Source: Cynocephalus volans (Eukaryota; Chordata; Mammalia; Dermoptera; Cynocephalidae). Taken from it: a stretch of DNA of 64,000 nt. Positions within the stretch are counted from its first letter, which is position 1. Each line of letters begins with the position of its first letter. Below the pieces are notes generated by a model that was given only the letters and a program-made list of their open reading frames with translations, did not search any database and was not told the origin of the DNA. The position numbers and the translations under genes are program-made. This document shows, in pieces, positions 16,640 through 30,400 of the stretch. The DNA is taken from the NCBI RefSeq assembly GCF_027409185.1, contig NC_084475.1, forward strand, positions 16,450,130-16,514,129, in the 5' to 3' direction.

Positions 16640-16800
16640 TAAATTCTGGGATCACACGAATTGGGTTTAAATTCCAGATTGTGACTTTCCCATCGCCTTT
16701 GTAGTTTCCTCATTTGGGAAGAAAGCAGGTATTAATAGTGCTTACCTCATGAGGTTGTTAGAAGGGAGACATGAGTTAACATATAGAAAATGGTGGGTGT
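16640..16800 (-). repeat. MIR (reverse)
   Basis: TAGTTTCCTCATTTGGGAAG and TTACCTCATGAGGTTGTTAG fit a reverse MIR upstream of MRPL38. Confidence 0.7.
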
Positions 16801-16959
16801 GTTAGGTCTTGATCAGCTCCAGTTTACTGTTACCCACACAAATGCGTAAGTGACCTGGTTGAGACACATGGGATCATGTCTGTGCCAGGGCTCTGCATTG
16901 CTCTTGGGGTGCAGTTTTAACAGGGTAAAATTTGGTAGCCCAGGTGGTCTGGACCCTCT

Positions 16960-17200
16960 TCTGCCCCAGCCCTGGCCCCTCTGCCCTGGAACTGCAAGCT
17001 TCCAGCACATCACACCTTCACGTCCTCGGCACACATTGCTCCCCAGGCCACAGGGCCTTTGCACATGCTGTCGCCTCTGCCTTCCACCTCCTCATTTTAC
17101 CCCTGTGGCCTGGCAAGCTCCCAGCCCTGGTAGAGTGGTCCCACTGGGAAGCCTTCCCTGACATCTCAAGCCAGGGCTGGTGACGAGGTTAGTTGCTCTG
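16960..17200 (+). repeat. L2 fragment
   Basis: CAGGGCCTTTGCACATGCTG and neighbouring Pro/Cys-rich codon-like text are typical of the L2 3' end. Confidence 0.7.
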
Positions 17201-17820
17201 TCACCAGCAGAAGCTAGACCCTCACACGTACTGAAATGGAGTGAGAGGGTCTCTCCATCCAGCAGGAAGTGGCTACACCTTGAACTGGTTTTCATAATCA
17301 GCAAAGCCTCTCACCATCACGTCTAATTCGGGAACCAACAGTGCACGCCTACTACATGGTAAATGTGGAGGGGGGTACACAGGCCAGTAACACCCAGTCC
17401 TGCCCTTAAGAGTTGTGAAATTGTGAAATTCCTGCTGAACGTACAGTGGTAGAAGTGAAGGCAGGACTGGATTGTGGGTTTACATCATGGCCTCCTTTGC
17501 TGTTATCTTTTCCTTCTGTTTCTGAATCCTTTTCTGCGTACCTCTACACCTGCCCCAGCTTAGCCCACAACCCTCCCAGCCCTGCCCTTCTACAGATGAA
17601 GATACATGGGTCCTCTGCAGTCAGAAGCACAGAAGCTTGCTGGCTAACCTGCTGGCTCGTATTCCTCCATTCTTGTTTCTCTCTGTCCTAGAACCCCCTA
17701 AAAGTGGGGCTGGCTTGGAATTTAACTGTTTGAAAGGCCTAGCATGGATTCCCACATATACCAAGTTGAAGCAAATAATAAACATAACTCTTGAAACAAA
17801 GGCATGGCACCACCAATTTT

Positions 17821-17970
17821 TTTTTTTTTTTTTTTGTCCTTTTTTTTTTTTGTGACCGCGCTCAGCCAGTGAGCGAACCGGCCATCCCTATATAGGATCC
17901 GAACCCGCGGTGGGAGCACTGCTGCGCTCCCAGCGCCGCACTCTCCCGAGTGAGCCACGGGGTCGGCCCG
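17821..17970 (-). mobile_element. CYN-type SINE, GC-rich variant
   Basis: T runs, then the GGAGCACTGCTGCGCTCCCA central segment; CCAATTTT on both sides. Confidence 0.9.
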
Positions 17971-18974
17971 CCAATTTTTATTTTATTTATTTATTTATTT
18001 TTAATCATTGTTACTCTCCGTCAATGTTTTACTCTCTAAAAGGAACTGAATTAAGCATTTGGGTTATGGCCTCGAGGAGTTGTTTACAATTTTGCAGGGG
18101 AAAGGAAAGCAGCACAATACACAAGACTCCTGTGTGCAGCCCTCTGCAACGTCTGTGGCCTGGGAGAAAATTAATAATGTAAGGGGATAATTAGGCTACC
18201 TGCCACACCTAAGTGTGGGTGACAATAATACAGAGCAGTTACAGGCACTGAGTAAAGTGTCATAACCAAATGATACTGGGCCCAAGTCCAGCAGCCTGCC
18301 TCCTAACAAAAACAACTCAAAAGCCAAATGTTGGTGAAAATGGAAGTCTGCTTTAATTCATGAACACCAGTGACCTGGGAAGAAATGTTGGGCTAACCCA
18401 TCTCTCTGATCAACCTGAAGGAGGATGGACAGACTAAAGCCATCTCCAAGACTCAGGTTTACTGAGGGGTTTTTAAAGAGGGGCTGAGGGAATGGGACGT
18501 GGGAAGTGAAAGGCAGGAGGGAGGGGGACGTGAGCTGGGGGCTCTGTGCAGGGAGCCAGGTGCAAGGTCTCGCCACGGCTCCTTCTGGTTTCTGCTGCCA
18601 TCCTTGATGATATAATCTCAGGGTCCTGCAGGAGGGGTGGAGTCCGCACAGCTTTATTAATGTCTTCCTTGGTTTCTCAGGGTCTGGTTAGTACGTGCCT
18701 CCTGGCAAGTTTGCAGCTCCAGTCTGACAGGAAGACAACTTTACATTCATGGAAATAATGTCATCTTGCCTTGTAACTGAGGTTCAAAATATCAAATAAC
18801 CATGGAAAAAAAAGGAAACTCAGAGAAATGCATGCTAAGAAAAAAACTGTGTCCTTTTAAAATCTTTTAGAATCCATGTGGTTTTAGGTCCCAACATGGC
18901 TTCAGTCCTGCTCACTCTAACATGAATGTCTGTGGAATGTCTCTGCTTGGCTAATTCATGGGTTCTGTACACTA

Positions 18975-19650
18975 ATCTGTCACCGAAGCCAGGAACCTGG
19001 GAGTCCTCTTCGACCCATCCTCCTTTCTGACCCTCCCTGTACAGGCACCAGGTCCCAAGGGGGCACTTTTCTGCGACCCCTCACTGCTATGCCTGGTTCA
19101 GTCCCCCCTCTGTGCCTCCCCTTCACCACCGCAAGCAGCTTCCTAACACTTTCTCTGTCCCCACTCTTGCCCCGTCCTGTCTGGTCTCCACCCCTCAGCC
19201 ACAACACGTTTTCAAAAATGCAAGTATGGTCCGACTCTGCTTAAAACCCTTCACTGAATACCCACTGCCCTGAAGATAAAAGTAGAAACTCTTTAGCAAG
19301 ATATACAAAGCTACTCAAACTGCTCCTTTTTTTTTTTTAATCCCTATATAAAGATGACTGGTAAGGGGATCTTAACCCTTGACTTGGTGTTGTCAGCACC
19401 ACGCTCTCCCAAGTGAGCTAACCGGCCATCCCTATATGGGATCCAAACCCGTGGTCTTGGTGTCATCAGCACCGCACTCTCCCGAGTGAGCCACGGGCTG
19501 ACCCTAACCTGCTTCCTAATCCTAAACTCACTACCCTGTCTCGAAGGCCAGGCTGTCCTCGGGGGTCTCCCTGCACTGGCCCCCGCCCCATGTGCTGTTA
19601 CCCTCATATCCTTCAGGTGGCTGCATAAATGCCAGCTGCACCCAGGCCGA
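18975..19650 (+). repeat. L2 fragment split by a SINE dimer
   Basis: CTTCCTAACACTTTCTCTGT, CTTAAAACCCTTCACTGAAT and TAAAAGTAGAAACTCTTTAG follow L2 order; the SINE at 19327-19505 divides it. Confidence 0.7.
19327..19505 (-). mobile_element. CYN-type SINE, dimer
   Basis: Reverse dimer inserted into an L2 copy; partial internal repeat of TCCCTATATA near the tail. Confidence 0.9.
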
Positions 19651-19884
19651 CATGCCCATCCTCAGACTCCCAGCTCTTTCCACAGGTCTGCTTAAGTGTG
19701 TGGACAGAAGGACCAAATTCCAGTCTTCGACAAGGATTCCCACGGGGCACATGGTGCTTCCCTCCTCAGTGTCGAAACCACTCAAATGGCAGCTTTAGAA
19801 GACCTTTTCCTCCCCAGCAGCACCACACACATCTAGTGTCTAGCGTGCTCCTCCAGGAGGTGGCAGGAGAGTGACGTGGCTGGG

Positions 19885-20000
19885 AGCCTGGAGCTTCGGA
19901 ATCTGCCCGAGCAGAACTCAACCCAGACTCTGCCGTTCGCTGTCACTTTGGGCAAGTTATTTAATCACCCTGAGCCTGTTTCTCCATCTTTGAAATAGGA
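19885..20000 (-). repeat. MIR fragment (reverse)
   Basis: CACTTTGGGCAAGTTATTTA and CTGTTTCTCCATCTTTGAAA; ends against a SINE. Confidence 0.7.
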
Positions 20001-20004
20001 CAAA

Positions 20005-20085
20005 GGCTGGCTGGTTAGCTCAGTTGGTTAGAGTGCAGGGTTATAACACTGAGGTGGGGGGTTCGGATCCCCAAACCAGCCAGCC
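20005..20085 (+). mobile_element. CYN-type SINE, monomer without A tail
   Basis: GGCTGGCTGGTTAGCTCAGT to CAAACCAGCCAGCC; very tRNA-like, no tail. Confidence 0.85.
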
Positions 20086-20612
20086 TGGGGGTGGGAGAGT
20101 AGGGTTGATAATAATCAGTGTTGGAGGGGAGGCGCGCATCGCAGAGGAGACCGGTCCTGGTCAGTTTTATAGGCTGGCTTTTTATAAGGAAGGCTGCAGG
20201 CTGTTTGGGACTTGTTTTCCAGCAAAGAACAGAAATACAGAACAAACGTTTCCTAAGAAGTAAGTACAACCTCTGATGAGCCATGGCAAACTGAAGATCC
20301 AGTCACTAAAAATATAGCAATTTTTCTGAAGCACATCCAATTTGTTTGGAAGGAATATAGCAACTTTTAATTAATCTCTTGTACTTAAACAAATAATATA
20401 GCAATTTAATGGGTCCAAAATCAAAGCTGTAAAAAATTGCTGGTAAATAAATAAGATCCCTCTGAAAGCTGTCCTGAAAGAGCAGAGATACACCTGGTCC
20501 CCGCGTGCCCCACCTGGCATTCACTCCTCTGCCTTCCTGCTCACCTGGATGCTTTCCTGTCTGACGGGAGGTGAGAAATTGCTGACAGAAGCTGCTTTAA
20601 AGTAATTGTGGT

Positions 20613-20618
20613 TTTATT
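20613..20618 (-). terminator. FBF1 poly(A) signal AATAAA
   Basis: Plus-strand TTTATT gives AATAAA on the coding strand about 880 nt beyond the FBF1 stop at 21500. No earlier canonical signal was seen between the two. The 3'UTR of roughly 0.9 kb is inferred. Confidence 0.55.
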
Positions 20619-21499
20619 AGTTGAGTTGGTCGTCTTGGGTCTGCTGAAGACATTGCCCGGCCCTTCTGTCCCTTCCCTTCTGGTGCCCACGGCCGGCCTT
20701 GGCACCACCCCCATGGCAAATGGCAAAGGTGCCAGGGTGGCGGCAGCCTGGGTGTGTGCGGTGGCCCTCGGGGATCCCTGGCGCTACTGTCCTACTCCCC
20801 TGAGGGCAGAGGCTCTCGCTCTGTCATTTTCACTCCCACCCAGCTGTGGCCTGGGGCAGGTGAACAGCACGGAGGCCTTCTGCCCTTTTCCCTCCCTATG
20901 CCTGCCTTCAGAGGGAGTCCAGATGGGAGGAAGCAGCCACCGAAGCAGCCAGTGTCCACGCCAAACAAGCCGGTCACCTGGGTGCAAGTGAGCCTGCGGA
21001 GCCAGGGCTGGCCACGGTGCAGGATGCCAGACTGCGAGGCAGCGCTGCCTGCATGGTGCCCTCCCTGCCTCGCTGCCTCCTGCTCTCTCAGCTGGAAGGC
21101 CCTTCTCTATGTCCCCACTGGGGATGGGGTGTCCCTTGAGAAAAGCCCCTGCCTCAGAAGAGACCCAAGCAAAAAGATCCCACACCCATCTGCCTGTGGA
21201 GGGGAGGGGTCTGCAGAGCCCAGTCGGAGTTGGGGGCTCGCTGGCTCCTCAGATGCATCTCTCTGAGCCAGAGCTGTGGAGAGATGGCCTCAGCCTCACA
21301 ACCCCCTGGGGCCGCTGCCTCCCAGCGTGGCTGCAGTGATGGAAAGAAGGGGCTGCACCCCGTGCACAGGAGGAGATGGGATTGGGCCCTGGCATTGCAC
21401 GGCCATGCCCGGCAACAGCCTGCAGAGCTGGCAGCCAGCTGGGTGGCGGGAGAGCGGGATGGGGTTTGAGCCCCCATGGAGGAGGCAGCTGGGGCCGTC

Positions 21500-24400
21500 T
21501 TAGGCAGAATGGGACGTCGTATTGTAGGATGCTTTCTTCAGGGTCTGCAGGAAGAACTGTTCATCCTCCAAGAAGTCACGGTCCTGCAAGGTGGATTTGG
21601 GTGAGTGGTCATGCTTCTGTGAATTGAGAGGTGGCCCCCTGGATGCCAGCTGAGCCAGCCCCCACTTGTGGAGCCCCCTTCCCACTTACTCCCTGGCTCT
21701 GACTGGCTCTAGGAGGCAGCAGGGGGTGCAGAAGAGCCCAGGTGTGGCGTGAGACAGACCAATCCTGGTCTCCATCCTGAGGCACTTGTTAGCTGTGGAG
21801 CTTATGAGCACCTGACTTCATGTCTCTAAGCCTCAGTTTCCTTGTCTGTAAACTGGCGGTGGTAACATTTCCTACCTTGTAGGGCTATGTGTGGGTAAAA
21901 GCTTATAATACACATAAAGCCTCCAGTATCGAGCCTGGCACACAGGAAATGCTCCGCAAGTGACAACTGTTGTCATTATTACAGGTTATTGTGAGGTTAA
22001 ACCGAGAGGATATATGCAAATTGCCTCATACAGAACCTGCCTTAGAGGAGGGGCCTCAGAATTCGCTCACCAAGCAATCTGCAGTTTTATTCTTCCCCAG
22101 GAGCTGGGGCCACCCCTCCCCAGGGCCACGGTATGGTTCTTCCCACTTCTGCCCTGTGCTGGAAGGACTCTCTGCTTGTCACCAGGTGACCAAAGGGATG
22201 CCCACGGCCAGGAGACACTCACCTGCTCGGCTGTGTGCTTCAGCAGCAGCAGCCTGGCATAGAGCTGTGAGGGGCCTGGACCGAGGCTGGCCAGCAGCTG
22301 GCTGCAACAAGCGGTGGTGGGAGCAGGAACCACGGGGGCAGAAAAGGCTGAGGAGGAAGTCAGGGACCAAAGTGTTGGTGGGAACACCTCCAGGTCATGG
22401 CATGCTCCCCCAGGGCCTGCTCGGCGCAGCCAGTGGGTGGAACCTGGACAAGCGCTCTGGGGACATGGGGCACCAACTCTCAAAAGCTTCTGAAAAATGC
22501 TCATGTGCTCTTAGCTGGCAAGTCCATTTCTCAAAATTAATTCAAGAGAAATAATTAGGCAAAGATGCAGAGATGTATGTGCGAAGGTTTCCACTGAGGT
22601 GCTGTTTGTCTTAGCGACAACAAATCCCTCCATAGGGAGCAGCCTGATAATGGACATGTATGCTGATTAAGAACTGATCCAGTGTTTAACTGACATGAAA
22701 ACATGCTCCATACGTATATTACTGAATGAAAAAGTCAAGAGATAAAACAACATATGACACAATCCCAGGTTTGTTTTTAAAAACACATATAGGGCCGGCC
22801 TGTGGCTCACTTGGGAGAGCGTGGTGCTGACACCACTAAGTCAAGGGTTAAGATCCCCTTACTGGTCATCTTTAAAAAAATAAATAAATAAAGTGGTTTT
22901 TCTCTAGAGAGTGAGGTTGTGGGTGATGTTTTTAAAACAGTTTTTCCCTTCTATTTCTGATTTATTTCTCTAGAATTAACATGCATTACTTGTGTTAAAA
23001 AAAAGAAATAACAGGACGACTCAGACCCAGCTGGCCCCCTAACTTGAGTGGCAGGTGGAGGTCCTGCCTGTTCCTGGTGCTGCCCTGCCCAGTGGGCTGG
23101 CTGAGACACCTACCACTGAGACTGGAAGTGGCCGGGACCTGGGTCCTGGGGAGTGGCCCGAAGCTGGAGGGCAAGTCCTGTCGAACACGGTCCAGTTGTA
23201 GCCTTTGCTGAGCCAGACTCAGATGCTCCTGTCCCCAAAGCCCCAGAGAGAAGGACTCAGTTGTGAGGGCAGGAGGCTGGGGGGCAGGGGGAGCCGGCCC
23301 TGGTGGGAGCCTTGCCTGGTGCACATGCTGCTCCTGCTGCTGCAGCCGCTCATGCTGCTTTTGCACAACCTGCAGCCGGGCCTGCTGCTCTGCCTGCACC
23401 TTTCTGGCCTCGCGCAACGCCCGCTCGCCCTCCTCGTACTTCTCCGAGGCCACCTGCAGGGAGGCCGCCTGGGTCAGGGCTGGCGGGTCAGATGCGGACG
23501 CACCCCTGGTGCCCAGAGCTGCACCTTGCTCATGCTGTCCACCTCCTCGGAGCGAAGCCGGATGCGCAGGGCGGCCGCGTTGACCCGCTCCTTCTCCAGC
23601 CGCAGCTCCTGCCGTTCCCGCTCCAGCGCCTCCCTCTCGGCTGCTAGCTGCTCCTCCTTGGCCCGGAGCTCAGTGGCCCTGATCTTCAGCTCGGCCTGCT
23701 CCTGAGACAGCAGAGCCTTTGCTGCATTCTCCTCTCGGGAGCTCAGCTGAGCTCTGCGCAGGATTCCAGGGCCCCCTTCACTCCTCCCGTCACCTTTCTG
23801 CAGCTCTGCCCCATGCTGCCTCTGGGAGGGGCGGTGGGCAGGGGGCTTCCAGCTGGGCCACAGAGGCTCAAGGCCAAGCCCGGGGCTGTCCTCACAAGCT
23901 GTATGACCACTGCAGGCTCTACTTCTCTGAACCTCAGTTTCCTCATTTCTAAAACATCTAAGTCATGAGAATATAATGAGGACCAAATGAGAAAAAGTGT
24001 ACAAAGCACCTAGGACGATACAAGGAATTGTTATGATGACATTATTGTTGTTTTAATTCCTCTACTTGTTATGTCACTTCTGCGCTCTTCTCTCCTAAGC
24101 CTGGAAGCTGACGCATGCAGGTGGATGGGCCAGGGTCACCCGGCCCTCTGCTGTCCTGGGGGCTCTGGGTCCCTACCTTGGCCAGGTTGATAAGGGTGCC
24201 CTCACGCTGGGCATCCACCTGCAGCGCCTGCTCCGCCTGGTGCTCGGCCCGCTCCTTACTCAGCTTCTGCTGCACGAAGAACTCGGCCCACTCGGCTGCC
24301 AGGCGCTGCCGCTCCTCCCCACACTTGCGCATGACGGACTTCTGCTCCTCCAGCAGGGCACTCTGGGACGTGGGGCAAGGGCATGCTATAAGTGTCTGGT

Positions 24401-27400
24401 GACGGCAGGGTCGGCAGCTGAGTGTGGCGCTGGACTCACCTTGGCCCTCTCCAGCTCTTCCCTCTCCATGGCCATCTGCTGGGCCATGACCTTCCGTTGC
24501 TCCTCCAGAGCGCGCTGCATGGACTCCGCCTTGGACTGCTCGGCAGTCACTCGCCAGCGTTCCTGCAGGCCGGGCAGGGATGAGAGCATGCTCCCTGCCC
24601 CAGGAGCATGCCTGGAAGCCCTGAGCAGCTGCACAAACCTGCCCCATCTCCTATGCTATGCCACAAACACCTCCTTCCAGAGGTGCAAAGTGAGGTGCCT
24701 GGGAGGGACTGCCAGGGCCCAGTCTCTGCAATTCTGCCTGGAAGATGCAGCAGGTGCCAGCCCGGCCCTCGGGTCCCCAAATGCACCAAGGCTAATGGCT
24801 CAGGAAGGCCAAAGATCAGCAACATCCCTGCCCCTGAACCACCAGCTCGGCACTCCACCTGCCCGGTGCCTATGGGCCAAGCAGGCATGGAGCACAGCAT
24901 GGGCTTAACGCCGTGCTGGGGATCCCAGCACACACAGCATGAGGCTAGAAGCTTCACTGTGTCAGCCTGAGGCAGGTGCTTAATGAAGTCACCAAATGAA
25001 GATATGAATAAATACAGTTCATGATGTAAAAGCACCAATATCTGCACAGGTATGTCTACAGTAGATACAGGAAGTCATCAGTGGCTATCTTTGGCTAGTG
25101 GGTAATTTTTATTTTCTTCTCTATTGTTTCCTGTATATTACTTTTTTGTTGTTTTTTTGTTTTTTAAAGATGACCGGTAAGGAGATCTCAACCCTTGACT
25201 TGGTGTTGTCAGCACCACGCTCTCCCAAGTGAGCCACGGGCCGGCCCTTATTTTACTTTTTTTCCAGTGAAATGTATTATATAATACTCTAGTACAAAAG
25301 AAAGAAAAGCTTATTATTTTTTAAAGAAAAAAGCTTGCTCTTAATGTATGAAAGATATGCAGGGAGTTCAAACGTTTCTGTCATATAAATAAGGAAGCTA
25401 GAATGACATTTAGTGGGCAAGAGCATCTGTCCCAAGGTGACAGGCATCAGCTGATATGACAGATCTGAGTGACAGGAAGGAAAGTGGGAAGTGCAGTTGC
25501 TGGGGGACGGTGGCCCTGGGGTGGGCGGCCAAGGGGCTTGTGGGGCGGGGAGCAGGGAGGCTACTGGTGGGGCCGGTGTGCCCAGGTGGGCAGCACTGAG
25601 GGTCAGGCCAGGCAGGAGGGACAGAGTCTGAGCCTTGACGACTGACTGGCTGAGGGGCTGAGGTCAGGGACGTGCTGACGCTGCCGGCGGGTGCTCTGGG
25701 GGAGAGAGGCCCGGCGCAGGAGGATGGCCTCACCTGCTCCAGGAGCCGGCTCTGCTCACTCAGGCGTGCCTCCATCTTCCCGATGACCTCCTGGAGCCGG
25801 CTCCGCTCCTCCTCCATGTCCCGCTGCTGCCGGCCCAGCCGCTCCTGCAGCGCTGGGGGCAGCCCACAGGGTGCTCACCGCCTGCCCACCTTCCCACCAA
25901 GGGGGCCAGGGGGCTGCGATGGGAGTGGAGGGTACCTCGCAGCTGCTCGTCATGCTGCCTGATCCCCAGCTCCCACTCCTGGGAGGTGGAGAGGTGCGAG
26001 GCCTCCACGCGGGAGGACAGCTGGTTCAGGCTGCTGGAGAACTTCTCCATCTGGTCAATGATGCCATTCAGGGACCTGGAGGAGGACCGGGTCACCCCAT
26101 GCTGGGGGCCCCCAATCCTGCCGCTCGGGTGGATGGGCCTGGGTGCACGTACCGCGTGTGGGAGGTGGCACTAGTGACCGCGTCGATTTCTCGGTCCTTC
26201 AGCAGCTTCAGCCGCTGTAGCTGCTCCTCGTGGTCCCTGCGCATCTCCAGGATGGATGCCCTGAGGGGCAGGTGGCGGGCATGGGGAAGGCTCAGCACTG
26301 CCACTCGGAGCAGGGCCACCCGGACGGCAGCGAATGCGGTGGTGGCCCCTCACAGGAGTGTGCCCTCCAGTGGCACCAGCTCCCAGGGCCTCTCCACCTC
26401 CCCTGGGCATTGCCTCAGTTTCCCCGGATCCTCTGCCTTATCTGTCTTGGTGCCTCAATGTTATGCGTACTCTCCACGTCTTAGATATGTAGTGAAATAA
26501 TAGCATTCTATCAAATGGATGTCCCGTAAGTTTTGTTTTGTGGCTGGCCAGTATGGGAGATCCGAACCCTTGACCTTGGTGTTACAACACTGTGTTCTAA
26601 CCAACTTACCTAACCAGCCAGCCCCGACATGCACTCTCTAAGGTGGCGATTCCTTTGTTATTTAGCAAAGTGCATCTACATAGAGGAGAAGCAAGCTGCG
26701 TGCATGGCCCTTTTGTGTCTGGCCAATCTGAGCAGTCTGGAAAGGCTTGCTTTGCACTCATCAGCCTCTGACTCCTGTAGGTACTTAGTTTTGTCCTCAC
26801 CTAGAAAGGCAACTACATCGACACACCAGGCACTGCAGAGCCAGCCTTCCCAGGCTGGAGCTAATCACTGGCCCCTACTGGGTTAGCAGGCGAGTGTGTT
26901 AATACATGCTTAGTTAGCTTTCAGGTGCTTGCTGCCACCAAGCTATGCCCTGCAGGGACCCCTCCTGCCTCTGTAAGAGCAGGTGGCATCCCCCAGGGAG
27001 GCAACCGGGCAGGCCAGAGTGCTCAGCCCTGGTCCTCACCTCAGTGGGCTGGAAGAGAAGGGCCCAAGCCCCTGTGCAAAGGATGCTGAGCCACAGCTTG
27101 GGGTCTCCTGGGGATCGCTCTCCTCTGTCTGATCCATGCAAGCCCGCTCCCCACGGCCCACCCTGGGCCTCGCCCTCACCGCTGCAGTTCCCGGAGCCGC
27201 TCCATCTCCCGGTCCTTTTCCTGCGTAATGGCTGCCAAGCGCTGCTGGTGCTGGGCGGTGAGCTCGGCGCGGGCCTGCTCAGCCTCCTGGCAGTGTGACA
27301 GATAACGAGCTGACAGCTCTTCATTCTCTCTCTGGAGCCGCTCCTCCCGCTGCTGGTATGATGTTTCTAGCACCTTGACACGGCTTCTGCCAACAGAACA

Positions 27401-30400
27401 CCCAGCCGTGGGGCTTGGAAGGCAGAGGGCTGCCACCTAAAGGGCCTCTCCAAGCACACTGGTGTGGTCTTTGGGGTCAGCATGGAGGTCCCAGCCAGAG
27501 CTGGGGAAGAATGTGAGGCTCGGGAAGCCCAGGCAGGCCAGGGACAGGAGCCAGGGATACCTGTGTGCACTCTCAATGAGCTCCAGGTCTGCCTGGTGCT
27601 GCTGCTGCAAACTCTCCAGCAGCAGTTTGTGCTGGGCCCGCTCTAGCTCCAGCTTCCGCACCTAGAAGATGGCAGAAAGGCTGGCATGGAAGGAGAGGGG
27701 GAGCTGGGTCCCTCCTGTCTATGCTCCATGCTGCTCACCGCCCCTCCTCGCTGCTGGGGAATCCTCCCGCCACTCACAGCCCTGTCCCCACCACCAGCAA
27801 CCCATCTGCCTTTCACCTGGGCCTCCAGCTCTGCCAGCTGAGCCTGGCTGTGCAGCAGCTCTGCCTGGAGCTTGGCTGTGCTACCCTGAAGCTGTGCCTG
27901 TGCTGACAAGAGCTGTTTCTGATATTCTGTGCCTGGTAGCAGGTTCTGTGCCAGGGACTCTGGGAGCAGGGACTGTAGGAGAGGACAAGAGATGCCCCAG
28001 CTTAGGGAGGGGACAGGGACCCAGCTGTGCTCAGTCCTCCTGGCCCTCTGCTCACTGGACCTCCCGGGCCCTGCACCTGACTTGTGGCTGCAGACAGCGA
28101 ACAAGGCCATCACACCGTGGAATCACAGTCACTGCAATCAACATCGCACTTCCCTTCTCAGGTGTGGTCAGGAAAGTGAGTCTCCCTCCCTCCCTCCCTC
28201 AGAACAGCCTCCTTCCCAGCAGCGTCTCCAGCTTCCAAGACAAATAGCAGAGCCCTAGTGGGGTCTCAGCTCTGATGAAAGCTCGTGACCCTGGCCCTTT
28301 CTGTCAGGCCTGCAGCCCACATGTTGACACTAATCTGGCTCCTGCAGCTGCTCTCCACCTATGGTTTCCCAGGTACACGCTCCTGGGGGCCATGCTTCCG
28401 GCTTAGGGGTCAGAGGTGACTGCCACACCTGGGAGACAGAGACGGAGGTGCAGTGGGAGGATGGCAGGGATGGAGGAGGCGTTCTAGATGGAACAACAGG
28501 ACTTCCTGACTGGAGCGTTCCTGGCTGCCCCTGCCTCTATTTCCCTGTTGATGCTGGCAAATTAACAGCCAACTCCACCTGGGAGTTGTGAGGCTTGAAG
28601 TTCAGGAAGGTGCTGGCAGGGTACCAGGATGAGCTGGCTGATGTCACATCTGACATGTTTTATTTTACTTTTTTGGCAGCTGGCTGGTATGGGGATCCGA
28701 ACCCTTGACCTTGGTGTTACAGGGCTGTGCTCTAACCAAATGAGCCAGCCGGCCAGCCACATCTGACGCGTTTGACTCATTCATTCTTCCCAGCAGGTTG
28801 TCAGATCAAACTGCTGGTGTTGCCTCTGAGCACAGGAGAATTGTTCCCTGCACCTGAGACCTGCACCTGGTAGTCTACCCTCCCTACCTGGACAGGCACA
28901 GAAAGCCCTGTGGGTTCCTGGGAGCTCGGGAAACAAATCACAGGCTCTGAAAAGTCAACAGCAGAGAAATGAGGAGGAGGCTCTGGGCCTGTGTGTGTGT
29001 CCGGGAGAGCCCGGCATCGCTCATCTTCCGGGGGCCCCAAAAGAGGCTGAAAGTACCTCTTCTTCACCCAGGGTTAAACCCCCAAACAAAGCAAAAAACA
29101 AACCAGTGCTGGAGAGGTCTCCAGGGGCTGTTCCCCTCTTTGAGTCACCTGTAGGGAGGGCCAAGGCAGCCTGATTCCAAGTCACAGGGGACCTGAGGAC
29201 ACAGGGATGGGAGGCAGGATCAAAGTAAACTGCTTTCTATGTAGGGCATAGAGAGAGAAGAGGAGGGTTGGCACTGGGAGTAAAGGAAAACTTCAGGCTC
29301 AGAGGTTGGTAATTCACTGTGTGGTCTCAGTTGTGCTGGTGGCTGGTAAAGGAGATGGGGACCCAGCTTCAGAAAGCTCTTTAATCAGTGGGCCTGACAC
29401 AGGTATCAAATATGACAGACCACACTAACTAAGCATGCCAGGACCCCATCAGCTGTCCGTCGTCTATCTCTCAGGAAGGAGGCCTGTGCCAGCAACCAGT
29501 GCCTCTCACCACCCCTCTGCCCCGGCTGTGGACCTACCCTGAGACGTCAGGTCTGGCAGGTGGTATTTCTTGTGCTGTTGTTCCTGAGGTCCTTCCGGCA
29601 GCCGCTCGCTCACGCTCTTGAGTGCTGGCAACAGGCTGGCTGAGGAAAGTCAGTGATAAAGATGGATGTGACAGAAGGCCCGAGCTAGGCTGGAAGAAGA
29701 CAGGGCCCGGGACAAGCTCCAGCTGGGAAGCACATGGCCGTTCCTCTTCTCGCTTTCCCTCGCCCCTCCTCCTGTTCCCACCATCCTGTCTTGACGAATT
29801 CTCCTCCCAAGTCTGAGCGCCTGGGACTGTGGGCTTCCCTTCCCTTCCCGTACCCCTTCCCCACCTCAGTGTCCGCTATGGTGCAGTGAATGGACCCTGC
29901 CCAGGGAGTGACAACAGACACGTTATACATGGCAGAGTTAAGTTCAAGTTCAGAGCCTCGTTTTGGCCCTTGCTTGGCTCAGCTTTAGATCAAGGCTCTG
30001 CTCAGTCTCCTCCCAGGTCTGGCCGCTCTTTGGGTTCTCGTCTATTTTCATCACCCTTCTCGGCTCTTGGGGTCAGAGAGGAAGCAGGGGCTCTTCTGTT
30101 TCTTCCCCTTGGCTTCAGGTCAAAGTCAAAACTGCCTCGTCACATCACACCAACTCCAGGATTTGGTGATGTCCCAGGGCTGTCACAAACTGACCAAGTC
30201 ACCTCCGCCTGGTGCTGGCTGCAGAGCATCCTACCACTTCCTCTGGATTCTCTGGCCTTGCCAGCTCCCTTCTGCCCTCCGGCCCTCAGAGGCCATTCAC
30301 TTCCCTGTCCCACTGATCGCCATTCTGGGGCTTCCCCTGGGAGCTGCCTCTGGGCCACTGTCTCTTCTCTGACACTCCCAGAGAGCATGGGGCCATCTCA

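Larger units (their letters stand above)
16630..20600. other. MRPL38-FBF1 intergenic spacer
   Basis: Contains MIR, L2 and SINE copies listed separately and no recognisable gene. Confidence 0.6.

Noticed and set aside
20005-20085. A possible tRNA-Ile gene
   Set aside because: It looks tRNA-like with A and B boxes, but the anticodon arm is degenerate and it matches dozens of SINE copies in the window.
23316-23453. Extension of an FBF1 exon through the GC donor as coding sequence
   Set aside because: Read-through would insert a Pro-rich segment absent from the human protein I recall, whereas splicing at the GC gives the expected HQ-EHLSLAQQ join.
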